DNA of 64,000 bases from Tenrec ecaudatus (GCF_050624435.1 NC_134546.1:38643501-38707500), one strand, 5' to 3'; counted from the first letter of the stretch, positions 10,655-21,632 are shown. The notes: generated by a model not told the origin, from the sequence alone. Numbers and translations are program-made.

Positions 10655-10800
10655 CCAGTTTTGGTGCTACTCCCAACCGTCAAGTCAATTCCAATCCATA
10701 ACGAGCCTACAGGACGAGACAGAATTGCTCCTGCGAGCTTCGTCCGCACGGGAACTGAAAACCTAGGCCTCCTCCTGGAGAAGGGCCGGTGGTTGGCAGT
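10655..10800 (-). mobile_element. AfroSINE, partial
   Basis: A reverse SINE tail: GTCAAGTCAATTCCAATCC, ATAACGAGCC, GACAGAATTGCTCC, then AGGCCTCCTCCTGGAG. The head is missing or eroded. Confidence 0.75.
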
Positions 10801-10974
10801 CTGGTTAGTGCGTAATCCACGGTTTGAAAAATAGCTTTTAAATCGTTCCAATGTCAAGTAGGAAAATTTCACTGGCTGCTCAATTTCTTCAGAAGCACCT
10901 TGGCTATTTTTGGTTGTATATTTCTTCAAGAAAACTTTAGAATTAGTTTCTCAAGTTGTAGAAAAATTTATAAT

Positions 10975-11265
10975 GGGTGTTCAAAGAGAAATTGCACTTA
11001 CTCTATAGAGAAAATTGGGTAGAATTTATAGCCTTATGTTAACAATCACTTTTCAGTTCATAAATATAGTATTTTTTCCCATTTATTTATATCTTAACAA
11101 GACTTTCCCTGGTCTTCATAAACCTTTTGTTAGATATATTCCTGTGTACTTGACATTTTTAAATGGTGGTATATTGAAATTCAACTGACTTTATCATATT
11201 AGTTTTATATAAACACCTCACTGAATTTCCCAGTGTTTTTAAAATTGTTTCCTTTAGCCTTACAT
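10975..11265 (-). mobile_element. Ancient L1 fragment
   Basis: AT-rich sequence of L1 ORF2 character in reverse orientation, with no open frame. Confidence 0.45.
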
Positions 11266-11276
11266 TTCACTGCCAT

Positions 11277-11522
11277 GTGGAAGCCATGGTGGCTAAGTGG
11301 ATTACATGTTGGGCTGCTAACCACAAGGTCAGCAGTTTGAAACCACTAGCACTCCTTGGGAGAAAGATGAGGCTTTCTACTCCCCTAAAGAGTTACAGTC
11401 TCAGACACCCACCAGGCTCCTTGCCTCCCAACCTCTCTGCAGGTTTCAGGGGCAGTTCTACCTGCCCACTGGGTCGTTGTGAAGGAGAACGGAGTTGATA
11501 GGGCGTTTGTTTTTGTTTTGTG
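11277..11522 (+). mobile_element. AfroSINE
   Basis: Well preserved: AGCCATGGTGGCTAAGTGG, GGGCTGCTAACCACAAGG, B-box-like GTCAGCAGTTTGAAACC, GGGAGAAAGATGAGGCTTTC, and a tail with GGGGCAGTTCTACC. About 30 bp of extra sequence (11411-11440) interrupts the usual body. Confidence 0.9.
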
Positions 11523-11795
11523 GATGGGCTGTGTCTTTCCTTCTACGCCTTTGTGGCTTTCACTCTGAGATCATTCAGGATTTTAAATCATTACTATCTC
11601 AGTGAATTTCACATTCAATCTGAAGCCACTCATTTATTTTTAATTCTCAGAAACATATCTCTGTTACTTCATCAAAATGTTTTATCTTTTTTTCTCTTTC
11701 TGATATTTCCTATTATTCAGATATTAGCTTTTTAACCTGTAAAGCCTCTATTTCATACCTTCTTTTCTATGTTCTAGCTCTCTCTTCCTTTATTT
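11523..11795. mobile_element. Old AT-rich LINE-like sequence
   Basis: T-rich decayed sequence that probably belongs to the same old element as 12713-13000. The L1 3' copy B lies between them. Confidence 0.35.
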
Positions 11796-12712
11796 CTTTT
11801 CTTTTTTAATCATTTTATTGGGGACTCATACAGCTCTTATTATAATACATACATACATACATTGGGTCAAGCACATTTGTACATTTGTTGCCATCATCAT
11901 TTTCAAAACATTTTCTTTCTACTTAAGCTCTTAGTATCAGCTCCTCATTTTATTCCCTCCTACTCCCATCCTCCCTCCCTCATGAACCCTTGATAATTTA
12001 CAAAGCACTATTATTTTTCATGTCGTACACTAACCGATGTCTCCCTTCACCCACTTTTCTTTGCCCATCCCCCTGCCAGGGGGTTATATGTAGAGCATTG
12101 TGATCAGTTCCCCCTTGCTCCACTTACCTTCACCTTACTCTCCTGGTATCACTACTCTCAATGTTGATCCTGAGGGTTTTATCTGTCCTGGGTTTCCCTG
12201 TGTTTCCAGCTCTTATCTGTACCCAGATACATGGTCTGGTCTAGCTGAATTTGAATTTGTAAAGTCAAATTGGGATCATGATAGTGGGGCGGGGTGGTGG
12301 TGGTAAGGAAGCATTAAAGAACTAGAGGATAGTTGTATGTTTCACTTGCCTACAGATGGGCTTTGGGTCTCCACACTGCACTCTCCCTCATTTTTTGTTC
12401 TGAGTCTTTGATGCCTGATACCTAATCCCGTCAACACTTCATGATCACACAAGGCAGGTGAGCTTCTTTCATGTGGGTTTTGTTGTTTCTCAGATAGATG
12501 GCCACTTGTTTATCTTCAAGCCTTTAAGACCCCAGATGCTCTATCTTTTGATAGCCCGGCACCATCAGCTTTCTTCACCACATTTGGTATGCATTCATTT
12601 TGACTTCAGAGATCCTGTTGGGAAGGTGAGCATGACAGAATGCCAGGTTACTAGAACAAAGTGTTCTTGCATTGAGGGAGTACTTAAGTAGAGGGCCATC
12701 TACTAACTTGAT
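11796..12712 (-). mobile_element. L1-type LINE 3' end (copy B)
   Basis: The left edge TTTTTTAATCATTTTATTGG is the complement of CCAATAAAATGATT plus poly(A), so AATAAA lies just before the tail. The sequence then runs collinearly through GTCAAGCACATTTGTAC, CTCCCTTCACCCACTTTTC, GCCTTTAAGACCCCAGATGC and AACAAAGTGTTCTTGCATTG. It is 5' truncated near 12712. Confidence 0.9.
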
Positions 12713-13185
12713 ACTCTTTTTTTTTTTTTTTGCTTTTTTTCTTGCTCAATTTCAAACTCTGTTTTGTGAATTCATTTCTTGGCTGGGACCATTCTGAAAT
12801 TTATTTGTCTAGTGTGTCTCCTATTTCAAACACTCTATGTTCGTAGCTAATAATGGCCTGGGGCTTTGGCTGGGCCTCATCTTCTCCTAGGAGTATGATT
12901 ATATTCTGTCAGACATTAGCAATGTGGAGGGGATAGACTGATTTTCAAACATTCCAAAAGGCTCATGGGATAGGAAATGAATAAACTTTTGGGTGGGGAG
13001 ACCATCAGGCAGCAGAAAACTCAGTCCCCCACCCAGGGCTTATCTATTAGTCATAGCAGGCACAGTGCTTGGTCCATGATACTTTTAGAGGTCCATGGAA
13101 ATGTTTCATTTCTAATTTATCTTAATATCGGAAGAAAAAATAATATGACAATAATTAGTATTTTTAGCTGGTCTTAACTCATAGC
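12713..13185. other. T-rich and unassigned sequence
   Basis: A T16-type run at 12717-12732 is followed by old LINE-like DNA to about 13000, then unassigned sequence. Confidence 0.35.
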
Positions 13186-13410
13186 AATCTCATATTCAAT
13201 GGAGCAAAATGTCTGAAATTTTTTTTAAATCACAGGGTTTTAATGGGCTGACTTTTAGCAGCAGACTGTCAGTCTTTTCTTCCTTGTCAGCCTTAGTCTG
13301 GAACCTCACTGAACCCTGTCCAGCTTCATAACAGCACACCAACCTCCACTGCGCCTTAAGTACATTGGCCCAGAATCAGACCCAAAGCTCATTCTGCAAA
13401 GTGTTCTCGG
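13186..13410 (-). mobile_element. tRNA-derived-like interspersed repeat
   Basis: It contains AGCCTTAGTCTGGAACCTC, AGCACACCAACCTCCACTG and ACATTGGCCCAGAATCAGAC. The last resembles a complement of a tRNA B box region (GGTTCGAATC...). A related copy lies at 32504-32690. The family name is uncertain. Confidence 0.5.
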
Positions 13411-13645
13411 AGCTCTTCAGGTGTTACCTCCAGAAAAAGTGACCCCGCAGTCTTTAGAAAGCCATTCTCCAGGCCTAGAAGCTAAAAGAAAAGGTAGGGG
13501 CAAGGAGATCAGTTAGTTTCCACTTGTTTTTGTCAGCTCTTCCTGAGAACAGGACCCTTGCATTGACCTGACATCACTTCTGAGGGTACCCGTAGGAGTG
13601 GGGACAGGTTCTCTTTGACCCACAATCATGTATGAAGAGAACTAG

Positions 13646-13858
13646 AGCAGAGGGCCCTGGTGACAGGTTGGGCTGTTAATCAGGAAGCCAGAAATCCAAA
13701 AATACCAGTGGCTGCTCAGGGGAAAGAGGAGGTGTTCTCCTCCTGTGAAGAGGTACGGTCTCGGAAGCCCACAGGGGCAGGTCTACCCTGTTCTCCTGGG
13801 CCGCTGTAAGTTGGAATGGATGCGAGGCAGTGAGTTTGGCTTGGTGTTTTTGACTCAA
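13646..13858 (+). mobile_element. AfroSINE
   Basis: GGCCCTGGTGACAGG, GGGCTGTTAATCAGGAAG, GGAAAGAGGAGGTGTTCTCC, GGCAGGTCTACCCTGTTC, then a GAGGCAGTGAGTTTGGCTTGG tail. Essentially full length. Confidence 0.88.
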
Positions 13859-14993
13859 CTCTTCTCTGATTTCATTCTCGAATTCCAGAGCTCTTCTAGA
13901 GCCAGATCAACACCATTCTGCATCCCCTAAGCCAAATAGGAACAGCCTTTATACACCAAGGGCTTCCCACAGCATCCTTTCTCTAGTGCCTCCCGAGCTG
14001 ACCTAGGGGGAAGAGAGCAGGCAGTGGTGTCCTTTAAAGTTGAAATGCGGCAGCTATATTTAGCCAAAAGGGGGCAGCTGCTGAAGCTGCTTAGGTACAA
14101 CCAACCAAACACCTCATGGGATTTAGTTACTGTATCTGGAAATGGGGGTCATGGTTTTCTGGGACATCCTGGCTAGTTTCCCTAATACTTTTTTTTCAGT
14201 GAATCTGTTCTCCGAGTTCCTTGTGTAGTGCTGGAGTCCTCAAAGCTTGCAAGTAGTCATCCGAGGTATAAGCTGGTCTCCATTTGCCTCTAGAGCAACC
14301 GAGCTAGCAGGAGAATCGGGAATTGGAAGAGAGACACCTGCCTCCTTGACTGCGATGCCAGAAGAACTACTGGTGGCTTCCTTTGGGTTTCTGGGGTCTG
14401 AACGTGACCCATTTAGGAGGCTTTATGGTAGCAGCTGCTGCTTCCCTATTATTCCAGGTTCGTCTCTGCTACTTCTTCCCAGACCTCTTCCCGAGAATGC
14501 TACTAGCCGGAATTCTCAGAGTGGAGAGTGCTGCTGGGCCCTGCCGAGCAGTGCTGGAGGCAGGACATGGAAGGCGCCGTGTGCATCCAGCACACCGCTG
14601 TCTCCAGCCAGGCAGGTGGACAGCTTGGGGCTGGATGATGCTTTCATGCGCTGGATTGGGTGGGTCAGTTGGTCCACATCCTACGCTTCCGTCCCGGCTG
14701 TGGGACTCCTCTCAAAGCTTGAGATCTTCTATGCAGAGACAGCCTGAGGGTAGTGAGTCCACATCGTTCAGATTTGAGTCTATAAGAAATAACGTTTTTT
14801 TCCTCCTGGAAGGCTGCCCTCACGTTTCAGGCCAGCTTTTGCCCAAGGCTTGTGCTAGGATAGCAAAGCCTAGAGCAGCTAGTGGGTGTCCTTTTAACTC
14901 CTCACTCACCTCCTCTTCCTTCCTGTGGGGCCTTTCTGGGGTGGGGGGGGGAAGAAATGACAACCAAAGCAGGAGTCTGACTTTGCAGGATTT
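13859..14993. other. Unassigned 1.1 kb, probably unique DNA
   Basis: No repeat family is recognised. Two overlapping plus-strand frames, 14247-14747 (166 codons) and 14383-14997 (204 codons), are open in different phases over the same DNA. That pattern suggests GC-driven chance ORFs. Neither shows a domain, signal peptide or coherent exon borders. Confidence 0.4.
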
Positions 14994-15355
14994 GTGACTG
15001 TGTGAGTCCGGGTTGACTAGAGAAACAAATCCAGGGACACTCATACACATCTAAGAAAGAGCTTTATATCAAAGAGCAACTGTATATTGAGAAAACATCC
15101 CAGCCCAATCAAGGTCAAGTCCATCAGTCCGATATCAGCCCATATGTCCGATACTAGTCCATACATTCCTCTTTAGACTCACACAGCACATGCAATGATG
15201 TCGAATACAGGTTGATCACAGGCCTGCGGGTGGAAAGTCCTGTGGACCCAATGGCAATGGCTGCATCTCCAGGCCTCTGGCTGCCATTAGCATGGCTCCA
15301 TGTGGCTTGTCAGTAGGAAGACCAAGGCAGAGAGAGGGAGACAGACAGACAGAGA

Positions 15356-15398
<43 letters not shown>

Positions 15399-15548
15399 TC
15401 CTGCCTCTAGGGAGGAAGTCTCAGAAACCTGGTGAGAAGGCCACACCATTAGAAGGGATCACCAGACTGTGACCTGATTGGCAGGCTAATCTCCATCCCT
15501 TCATAGTTTTATCAAGTTGACATGAAATTGTGTAACTACTACAGTGAC
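14994..15548 (-). mobile_element. Solo LTR (ERVL/MLT2-like) with GTGAC duplication
   Basis: The LTR proper is 14999-15543 (545 bp), plus-strand ends TGTGTGAGTCCGGG and GTGTAACTACTACA. A perfect 5-bp duplication, GTGAC, lies at 14994-14998 and 15544-15548. It shares GAGCTTTATATCAAAGAG and ATCCCAGCCCAATCAAGG with the other copies. A (TG)20 tract has expanded inside it. No internal provirus remains. Confidence 0.88.
15357..15396. repeat. (TG)20 microsatellite
   Basis: A perfect TG run within the LTR, absent from the sister LTR copies. Confidence 0.97.
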
Positions 15549-15714
15549 ATCATGCCACCAAATGTCAATAGCACTCTTGGCACTCTGTGGCCAAGGTTTA
15601 CCAAGATCCATGCACTGGCTCCTGCCTGACCATTCCCATCTTTATGCCTTTGGTTTTCCTGACACAGTGGTTCTTGTTGTGTGTCCATAACACTCGGTCC
15701 CTACCTATGGAATG

Positions 15715-15870
15715 GAAACGTTAAATAGGTATTGTCACTCCTGCGTCATGGGTGGACCTCAGAGAAGCTGAGTCATTTAGCCACAATCACGCAGCTCATC
15801 AGGACTGCATCTGGGATTGACAGCAGGCTGGCCTCATTCCCAGGCTCTGATCCTCTCCACAGGACAAGGC
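15715..15870 (-). mobile_element. MIR SINE fragment
   Basis: ACCTCAGAGAAGCTGAGTCA, then TTAGCCACAATCACGCAGC and GGACTGCATCTGGGATTGA follow the reverse complement of the MIR core. Ancient and diverged. Confidence 0.65.
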
Positions 15871-16832
15871 ACAGCACCACGGTCGTTGGCTCGGCCCCAT
15901 CTGCGCCCGGAGAGGGAAGCTTGTGGAGATTACAGGCTGGAGCGCTGACAGCTCGCTCAGGCCATCCACTTATCTGCCGTCTATCTTCCTTACTAGCCGA
16001 GATACTGCGGGCACAGTTCTCATTAAATTAAGCGTGAGATGAAATCATGCTTTAAACCCTCCTACCTGTCCATTTCCCCAGGGCAGATCTTTATTAAATG
16101 ATTTCTCAGATTTTCCGAGTGACTCAGTTTGTGTGATGGCGGTGTGCCAGGGGAGGAGGTGGAGGGGGGGGGGACATGCATGGGCAGCTGAAAAAGAGAG
16201 TTCTGGTACAGGAGATGGGCACTGGCAAAGGATCTGAGGCCGACTGCTAACTCGAAGGCCCTCCTGCCCCTAAAAGCGCCCAAGGAAACTACCCAAACTG
16301 CCCTCCCTAGAAACTAAGCGAGCTTTCTGACCCACTCCCTCATCAGAGCTGACCATCCCCAGGATGCTGGGGGGCTTGCCGCTCTTAGCGACTGCTCTTT
16401 GCTGGGCCCGGTTAGGAGAGGAAGGTGAGAGGGAACCCCAGGAACCAGGGTCACCCACCTTGCAGTGTGCAGTGGGGGCTGGTGGGGTCCCTGTGAGGAG
16501 AACATTATGGAGGAGGATCCAAGGCCTGAAATAAGGGCCTGGCCAAGGTCTCATCAGCACTGCTCAGAGAGCCTGGCAAGAGCAGAGGTAACCGGGCTGG
16601 GACAGAAGGCCCTGGACTGGATTACCACCAGCCAGGGACAGAGCTGTCCCTCTGCTTCTCCCCGTGGAAACCGCGGGCGCTTCTCTGATCGCTCTCACAG
16701 GGCCTTTGAGCCTTCAGGATGAAGGGACACTTTATTTTTTCTCACTCATAGTTTCATTCTAAAATAGGTGTTGGTTATTGGCCAAAGTGACTTAAGGGGG
16801 AACTGCTTGACATTTTCTTTTTCTAATCTTTC
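15871..16832. other. Unassigned ~1 kb
   Basis: No gene or repeat is recognised. A G10-like run lies at 16163-16173. Confidence 0.4.
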
Positions 16833-17840
16833 ACATTTCTTAAATTTTAATAAATCATTTTATTGGGGGCCCTTACAGCTCTTATCACCATCCAAACATC
16901 CATGGTGTCAAACGCATTTGCACCCATGTTGCCATCATCAGTTCCCAAACATTTTCTTTTGACGTGAGTCCTTGGTATCAGCTCCTCTGTTTTCCCCTCC
17001 CTCCCCCACCCTGTCACTCTCCCACCCTCGGTAATTTAAATTATTTTATTTTCATATTTTACACTATCCGCTGTCTCCCTTCACCCACATTTCTGTTGTT
17101 CATTCCCCTGGTTGTGGGGGGCAGTGGGGCCATTGTATGTCAATCATTGCGATGGGTTCCCCCTTTCTTCTCTACCTTCCCCCTACCCTCATGGTATTGC
17201 TACTCTCATTATTGGTCCTGAGGAGGTCATCTGTCCTGGATTCTGTGTGTCGAGATCTCTGATCTGTGCCAGTGTACATGCTCTGGTCTAACTGGATTTG
17301 TAAGGTAGAACTGGGGTCATGATAGTGGGGGGGAGAAAGCATTAAAAAACTGGAGGAATGTTTTGTGTTTCATCGACGCCGTATGGCACTCTGGCTGGCT
17401 CATCCCTTCCTTGAGACCCTTCTGTGAAAGGATGTCCAATTGTCTATAGATGGGCTTTAGGTCTCCATTCCAACTCCCCTCATTCGCATGGAAACAGTTG
17501 TTTGTTTTGAGTCTTCTGATGCCTGATACCTGATCCCATCAACACCTCGTGATCACCTAGGTTGGTGTGCATCTTCCATGTGGGCTTTGTTGATTTCCTG
17601 CTAGATGACTGCTTGTTAGCTTCAAACCTTAAGCCCCCAGACACTATATGTTCTAATAGCATGCACCATCAGCTTTCTTCACAACATTTGCTTATGTACC
17701 CATTTTGTCTTTAGTGATCGTGGCGGGAAGGTAAGCGTCACAGAATGGCAGGTTATTAGAACAAAGTGTTCTTGCATTGAGGGAGGACTTGAGTAGACGC
17801 CCAGTGTCTGTCTGCTACCTTAATACTTACCCTTTTGTTA

Positions 17841-17904
17841 TATATGTACATAGACCTATGTACCTATCATAATATATGTACATAGACCTATGTACCTATC
17901 GTAA
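17841..17904. repeat. Two 32-bp tandem units containing a palindrome
   Basis: The units at 17841-17872 and 17873-17904 differ by one base near the end. Each contains GTACATAG-AC-CTATGTAC, a perfect 8-bp inverted repeat. Confidence 0.9.
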
Positions 17905-18309
17905 TGTATTAATATATTTACATATGCACATGCCTATTTATACCTCTATAAATGTTTTTTTGCCTCCTAGTTCTTTCTTCTATTTCCTTATACTTTCCTC
18001 TTGTCTCACTCTCATGTTTGACCTTCATTCGGCTCTCTGTACTTTCTCTTAGCTACATTGCACTTGATCAAACCCCACCAGGCATTCTATGCCCGCCTCG
18101 CCATTGATTTTTAGATCTCTTGTTACTCCTTTGTCCCTGGGTTTGTTGGCTCCCCCTCCCCCTTTTCCTACACCTCCTCCTCTCCCCTGTCACCCCTGAA
18201 CCGTCACCCCTGAACCATCGGTCCCATTGTTTCTCATAGGGCTTGTTTATTCTACCTATCTTATATCGATGCACATGGAAAGAAAGAAAAACAAAAAAAA
18301 ATAACCTAG

Positions 18310-18321
18310 GAATAGTTCCAG
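18310..18321. repeat. Target-site duplication of the NDUFA4 retrocopy, left
   Basis: GAATAGTTCCAG, identical to 18825-18836. Confidence 0.88.
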
Positions 18322-18824
18322 ACAGAGTCCTAGCTCCTGGGTCTGCCAAATTTGTTTTTTCCTTCTGGACCCGAAGCCAAAGCCGCAAACATGCTGAGCC
18401 CAATCCTCGGTCAGGCCAAGAAGCACCGAGTCTGACCCCTCTCTTCGTGTTGACTGGAGCTGGAGGGACTGGAGCTGCCCTGTATGTCACGCGTCGGGCA
18501 TTGTTAACCCAGGTGTCACTTGGGACGCAAACAACAGTCCAGAACCATGGAGTAAACTTGGTCCCACAAGCAATATACGTTCTTCGCTGTGAATACAGAT
18601 TACAGCAAGCAGCAGGTCGAAGGCCCTGACTGCTAAAGGAAGTGATTTCCCATAAAGCTGCTCAGCATGGAGATCTTCCAGAAGTTATCCGCAGCATTGT
18701 CCACGTGACCAGGAGATCGCTGTCTCCTAAATGCACGAAACCGTGTTGGGGTTTACACGGAATAATAAACACCTGAAACTTGGGGAGGGGGGTGGTGGGG
18801 ATAAATAAATAAATAATTTAAAAA
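18322..18824 (+). pseudogene. NDUFA4: Processed pseudogene of NDUFA4 (mitochondrial complex IV subunit)
   Basis: NDUFA4 encodes an 81-residue inner-membrane protein, first placed in complex I and now regarded as a cytochrome c oxidase subunit. This is an intronless retrocopy. The ATG is at 18391 and the TAA at 18634-18636, exactly 246 bp, the normal length of the coding sequence. It is not one open frame: the ATG frame reads ILGQAKKH and then hits a stop at 18433-18435 after a one-base loss. The next frame reads PLFVLTGAGGTGAALYVTR, the conserved single membrane segment. Further shifts follow before the GPD-like end. The 3' part has AATAAA at 18761 and ends in an A-rich tail (18801-18824). 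A 12-bp duplication GAATAGTTCCAG lies at 18310-18321 and 18825-18836. These are the marks of L1-driven retroposition. Identity is recalled, not searched; NDUFA4L2 fits less well. Confidence 0.9.
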
Positions 18825-19480
18825 GAATAGTTCCAGGTCTGTCTGCTGACCCTTATGAATGTTTCCCGATCGGGTCTGATGCAGTGCCAAGCCCTGTCTC
18901 CCAAGCCGAAGTCTATTTTCAGCATTCCTCAGGGACTCTGAGACTTTGCTCGCCTTGCTGCTCTGTTGCGCTCCCTTCATGTTGGGCCCTGGAGTGGGGT
19001 GGTCAGACCCAGCACAATTCCCGCCCTGTGTCTCCAGTGGCTTCTCCCACCCCCATCCCACCGCTGCTCATAGCACTGTGGGTCAATAAGGGGACATCAT
19101 GTCTCGTGGTGGGGTCTCTCTGTGCATTGGCTGCTCTGAGTGGGAATGTTGTCCTCGAAGGTTGGTGGGACAAGGTGTTGTCCACTCTCTCTTACCCTCT
19201 CAGTTTGCTCCTGTGTGGCCTGGGAAGACCCACCACTCTCCCTGGGCTGTATCTTCAATGTTGTCCTCTGTAGCACATTCTCCTGGGGAGCGGGGTTGAC
19301 ATAGCTGGGACAGGGGCCAGCCCTACAGACCTCTGTTGGTTTGCTGATTCATGCTGGTATGTGGCCGTCAAGGCTTGGTGTCCCAGATTGAGGTCTGGTC
19401 CCTCTCTCCCCTTCCTGTGGAGACATAAACAGTACCTTCCCCGTGGTGGATTTGTGCTCCGTTCCCCACAATGCCTTCAG

Positions 19481-20266
19481 AGGAAATACTTTTTTATTAA
19501 CCTCAGAGCACAGGGAAGACTGGCCACCAGGCAGCCCAATAAAGTTAAGATCTTTGGCCTTGAATGAAGACATGTGCATCCTCGAAGCAGTCTCACTGTG
19601 TGACCTTTAGCAACTCTCTCTCGGCCTTTTCTGTCAAGATGTGACTGGAGCAAGATCGGGAAGGGGCTGAAGAGATTATGCCGGGCTTCTGCATGTGAGC
19701 ACTGCTGGTGTGACTCTGGCCATCAAAAGGAGCCTACCATTTCCCACAGGAAAAGACAGGCGTTGTCACAGAGGAAGAGAGGTTTTTCTTGAGTTGCTTT
19801 TAAAAGTATGTTCATTACTTTAAAAGAAAGGACACCCCCAAACTGGCTGACCAGAGAGCTATCGGGAACACTGACCTCTGTTGGGGGGCAGCCTCCATGG
19901 GGTCATGGCCACACTGCAAGAGATGGGTGTTACCAGGCTTCATGCCAGCCGACTCCCATTCTCAGGTCACCCCTGATAAGAAAGGGTGAGTACGGACAAC
20001 ACTGACTGGCAAGGGAGTGCACTCGGGTGTTGAATGCTTACTGGCGGAGCCACCACACCTGGGGCACCATCCACCATCTAAAGTCCTTCCCGCCACCCCA
20101 CAGCCTCTTACAGCCATGACCTCATGCCTGCCCTCACTGCATTGCAAAACTCCTGAAAGAGTTGTCTGCCCACGCGGTCGCCAGCAAGGAGGGGGAGCCA
20201 CTCCCCCACGACTTCTTTCTTACACTCATTCCAGTTGGGCTTCTGTCCCCGCCCTTCCACCAAAAT

Positions 20267-20268
<2 letters not shown>
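19481..20268. other. Mostly unassigned, with a MIR-like piece
   Basis: CTGTGTGACCTTTAGCAACT at about 19588-19610 resembles the MIR core in forward orientation. The rest is unrecognised. Confidence 0.4.
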
Positions 20269-20333
<65 letters not shown>

Positions 20334-20341
20334 CCCCCCCC
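20269..20341. repeat. (CT)31 followed by C11
   Basis: A perfect CT run at 20269-20330 adjoins a C homopolymer. It produces low-complexity Ser-Leu or Arg-Glu frames on both strands that are not genes. Confidence 0.97.
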
Positions 20342-20739
20342 ACCCCCACCTCCCGGTGCCAACAAGGATCATCAGGTTGCAAAATCAGTGTTCGTTTCTC
20401 TCTCTTCATCCCTCAGCTCCCCTGCAGCATGGGGTGCAGTTCATTCCTCTCTCTTCCTCGAGGTGCGGGTTTCTTTGGATGACCATGACCACTTTCTTGG
20501 TTCTTGCCCCACCTCACTGGTTGCTCCTTCGCCATCTCCTTGATGAGATCTTGCATTCTCCTGATCTTTGGGGGTTGGGGGGTCCTGAGATTCAGTCTCT
20601 TAGCCCTCTTGACCATCTACACCCACTCTCTAGTTGAGCTGATTCAGTCCCACAGTCAACCATGAGTGTGCTGGTCATCCCAAAGTTATACTTCAGTCCA
20701 GACCTTCCCCCCGAGCCCCACCAAATTCTGGGCTCGTAT
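20342..20739. other. Unassigned 0.4 kb
   Basis: No family is recognised, and the 206-codon frame through here is an artefact of the CT run. Confidence 0.4.
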
Positions 20740-21425
20740 ATTCTATGCCCATTCAAAATGCCCATTCGGGTGGCACTAAACGAAATCTGCCCAAAGTCAA
20801 ACTCCTGACATTTCCTACATATCCTCCTCTCTACAATTCCCCCTCCTGGAGAGCAACATTTCCAGTGACTCAAGACAAAAACCTTGAGTTCTTCTGGATT
20901 CTTCTCTCTCTCGAAGCCCCTCCGGTCATCTCCACCTCGTCACTCTGGGACCAGCTTATTCCCACTAACTACCTTCACCCATGTCGCATCTCAAGAAGGA
21001 CATCCGGCTCTTCACTGGTCTCCATGTCCCAGACCTCCACTTACATCAGACGGAGGCACCCTTTTAGAGCACAAAATTAGACCCGGGCATTCCTCTGCTC
21101 AACACTTCCAGAAGGTTCCGTTTCAGCAAGAGAAAAAAGACAAAACCAAAAATACCCAAAGTCCTACAAAGCCAGTGGTGGTGTCATCTCCTCTCGTCTC
21201 TCGGTGACCCCTCCCTTGCCCTCTCGGTGCCCCAGTCACACTGGCCCCTCGGCTCATCCGAAAATCCCACCAGTGTGCTTCCTTACCCTCCCGACCCCGG
21301 CAGAGTACTGATCATTCCCACCACCTGGAAAGCTCAGATGTCTCCATGACTCACTCCTCTGTTGTCTTCAGATTTCACTTTGAAGGTCATCGTGTCATTG
21401 AAGCCCTTCCTTCCTGCTCTTTGAA
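20740..21425. mobile_element. Ancient L2-like LINE remnant
   Basis: The phrases GTCAAACTCCTGACATTTCC, AAAAACCTTGAGTTCTTCTG, ATTCCTCTGCTCAACACTTC and a terminal GAAGCCCTTCCTTCCTG resemble a very common old mammalian LINE (L2/CR1 clade). Name and orientation are from memory of the pattern. Confidence 0.5.
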
Positions 21426-21447
21426 GGATTAAACAAACAAACAAACA

Positions 21448-21632
21448 AAAAACAACTCACCATCATTGAACTGATGATGACACATCACGATTCTATAGGA
21501 CAGGGTAGAACTGTCCTGTGAGTTTCCAAGACTGTAACTCTTTAGCGGACTAGAAAGCCCTGTCTTTCTCCTGAGGACCAGCTGATGGTTTCGAACTGCT
21601 GACCTTGCCAATTAGTGGCCCAACCAGGGCAA
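21448..21632 (-). mobile_element. AfroSINE
   Basis: GACAGGGTAGAACTGTCC, GAGTTTCCAAGACTGTAACT, then TTTCGAACTGCTGACCTTGC (the B box complement) and GCCCAACCAGGGC. Near full length. Confidence 0.9.

Larger units (their letters stand above)
16833..19480 (-). mobile_element. L1-type LINE 3' region, longest copy (C), split by NDUFA4 retrocopy
   Basis: It runs from the poly(A) complement TTTTAATAAATCATTTTATTGGGGGCC at the left edge to about 19480, interrupted at 18322-18824. Without the insert it is about 2.1 kb. The internal order matches copies B, E, F and H wherever they overlap. An A-rich segment near 18277-18303 corresponds to 55640-55735 in copy H. No reverse-transcriptase reading frame appears in this span, so the 3' non-coding region of this family is long, or a non-autonomous element is involved. 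Confidence 0.85.

Noticed and set aside
10351..10929. 192-codon minus-strand frame
   Set aside because: About a quarter of it is AfroSINE sequence and the rest shows no domain.
13345..13395. A functional tRNA gene because of the B-box-like sequence
   Set aside because: No complete cloverleaf can be drawn, and the segment recurs in a dispersed repeat at 32504-32690, so it is a tRNA-derived repeat at most.
14247..14997. Overlapping 166- and 204-codon frames
   Set aside because: Two phases are open over the same segment with no recognisable domain; the second ends in a G-run. Chance ORFs are more likely.
18391..18636. A functional NDUFA4 gene
   Set aside because: The reading frame shifts after about 12 codons and again downstream, and the copy is intronless with retroposition marks.
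20017..20637. 206-codon frame with long Ser-Leu repeats
   Set aside because: It is produced by the (CT)31 microsatellite.
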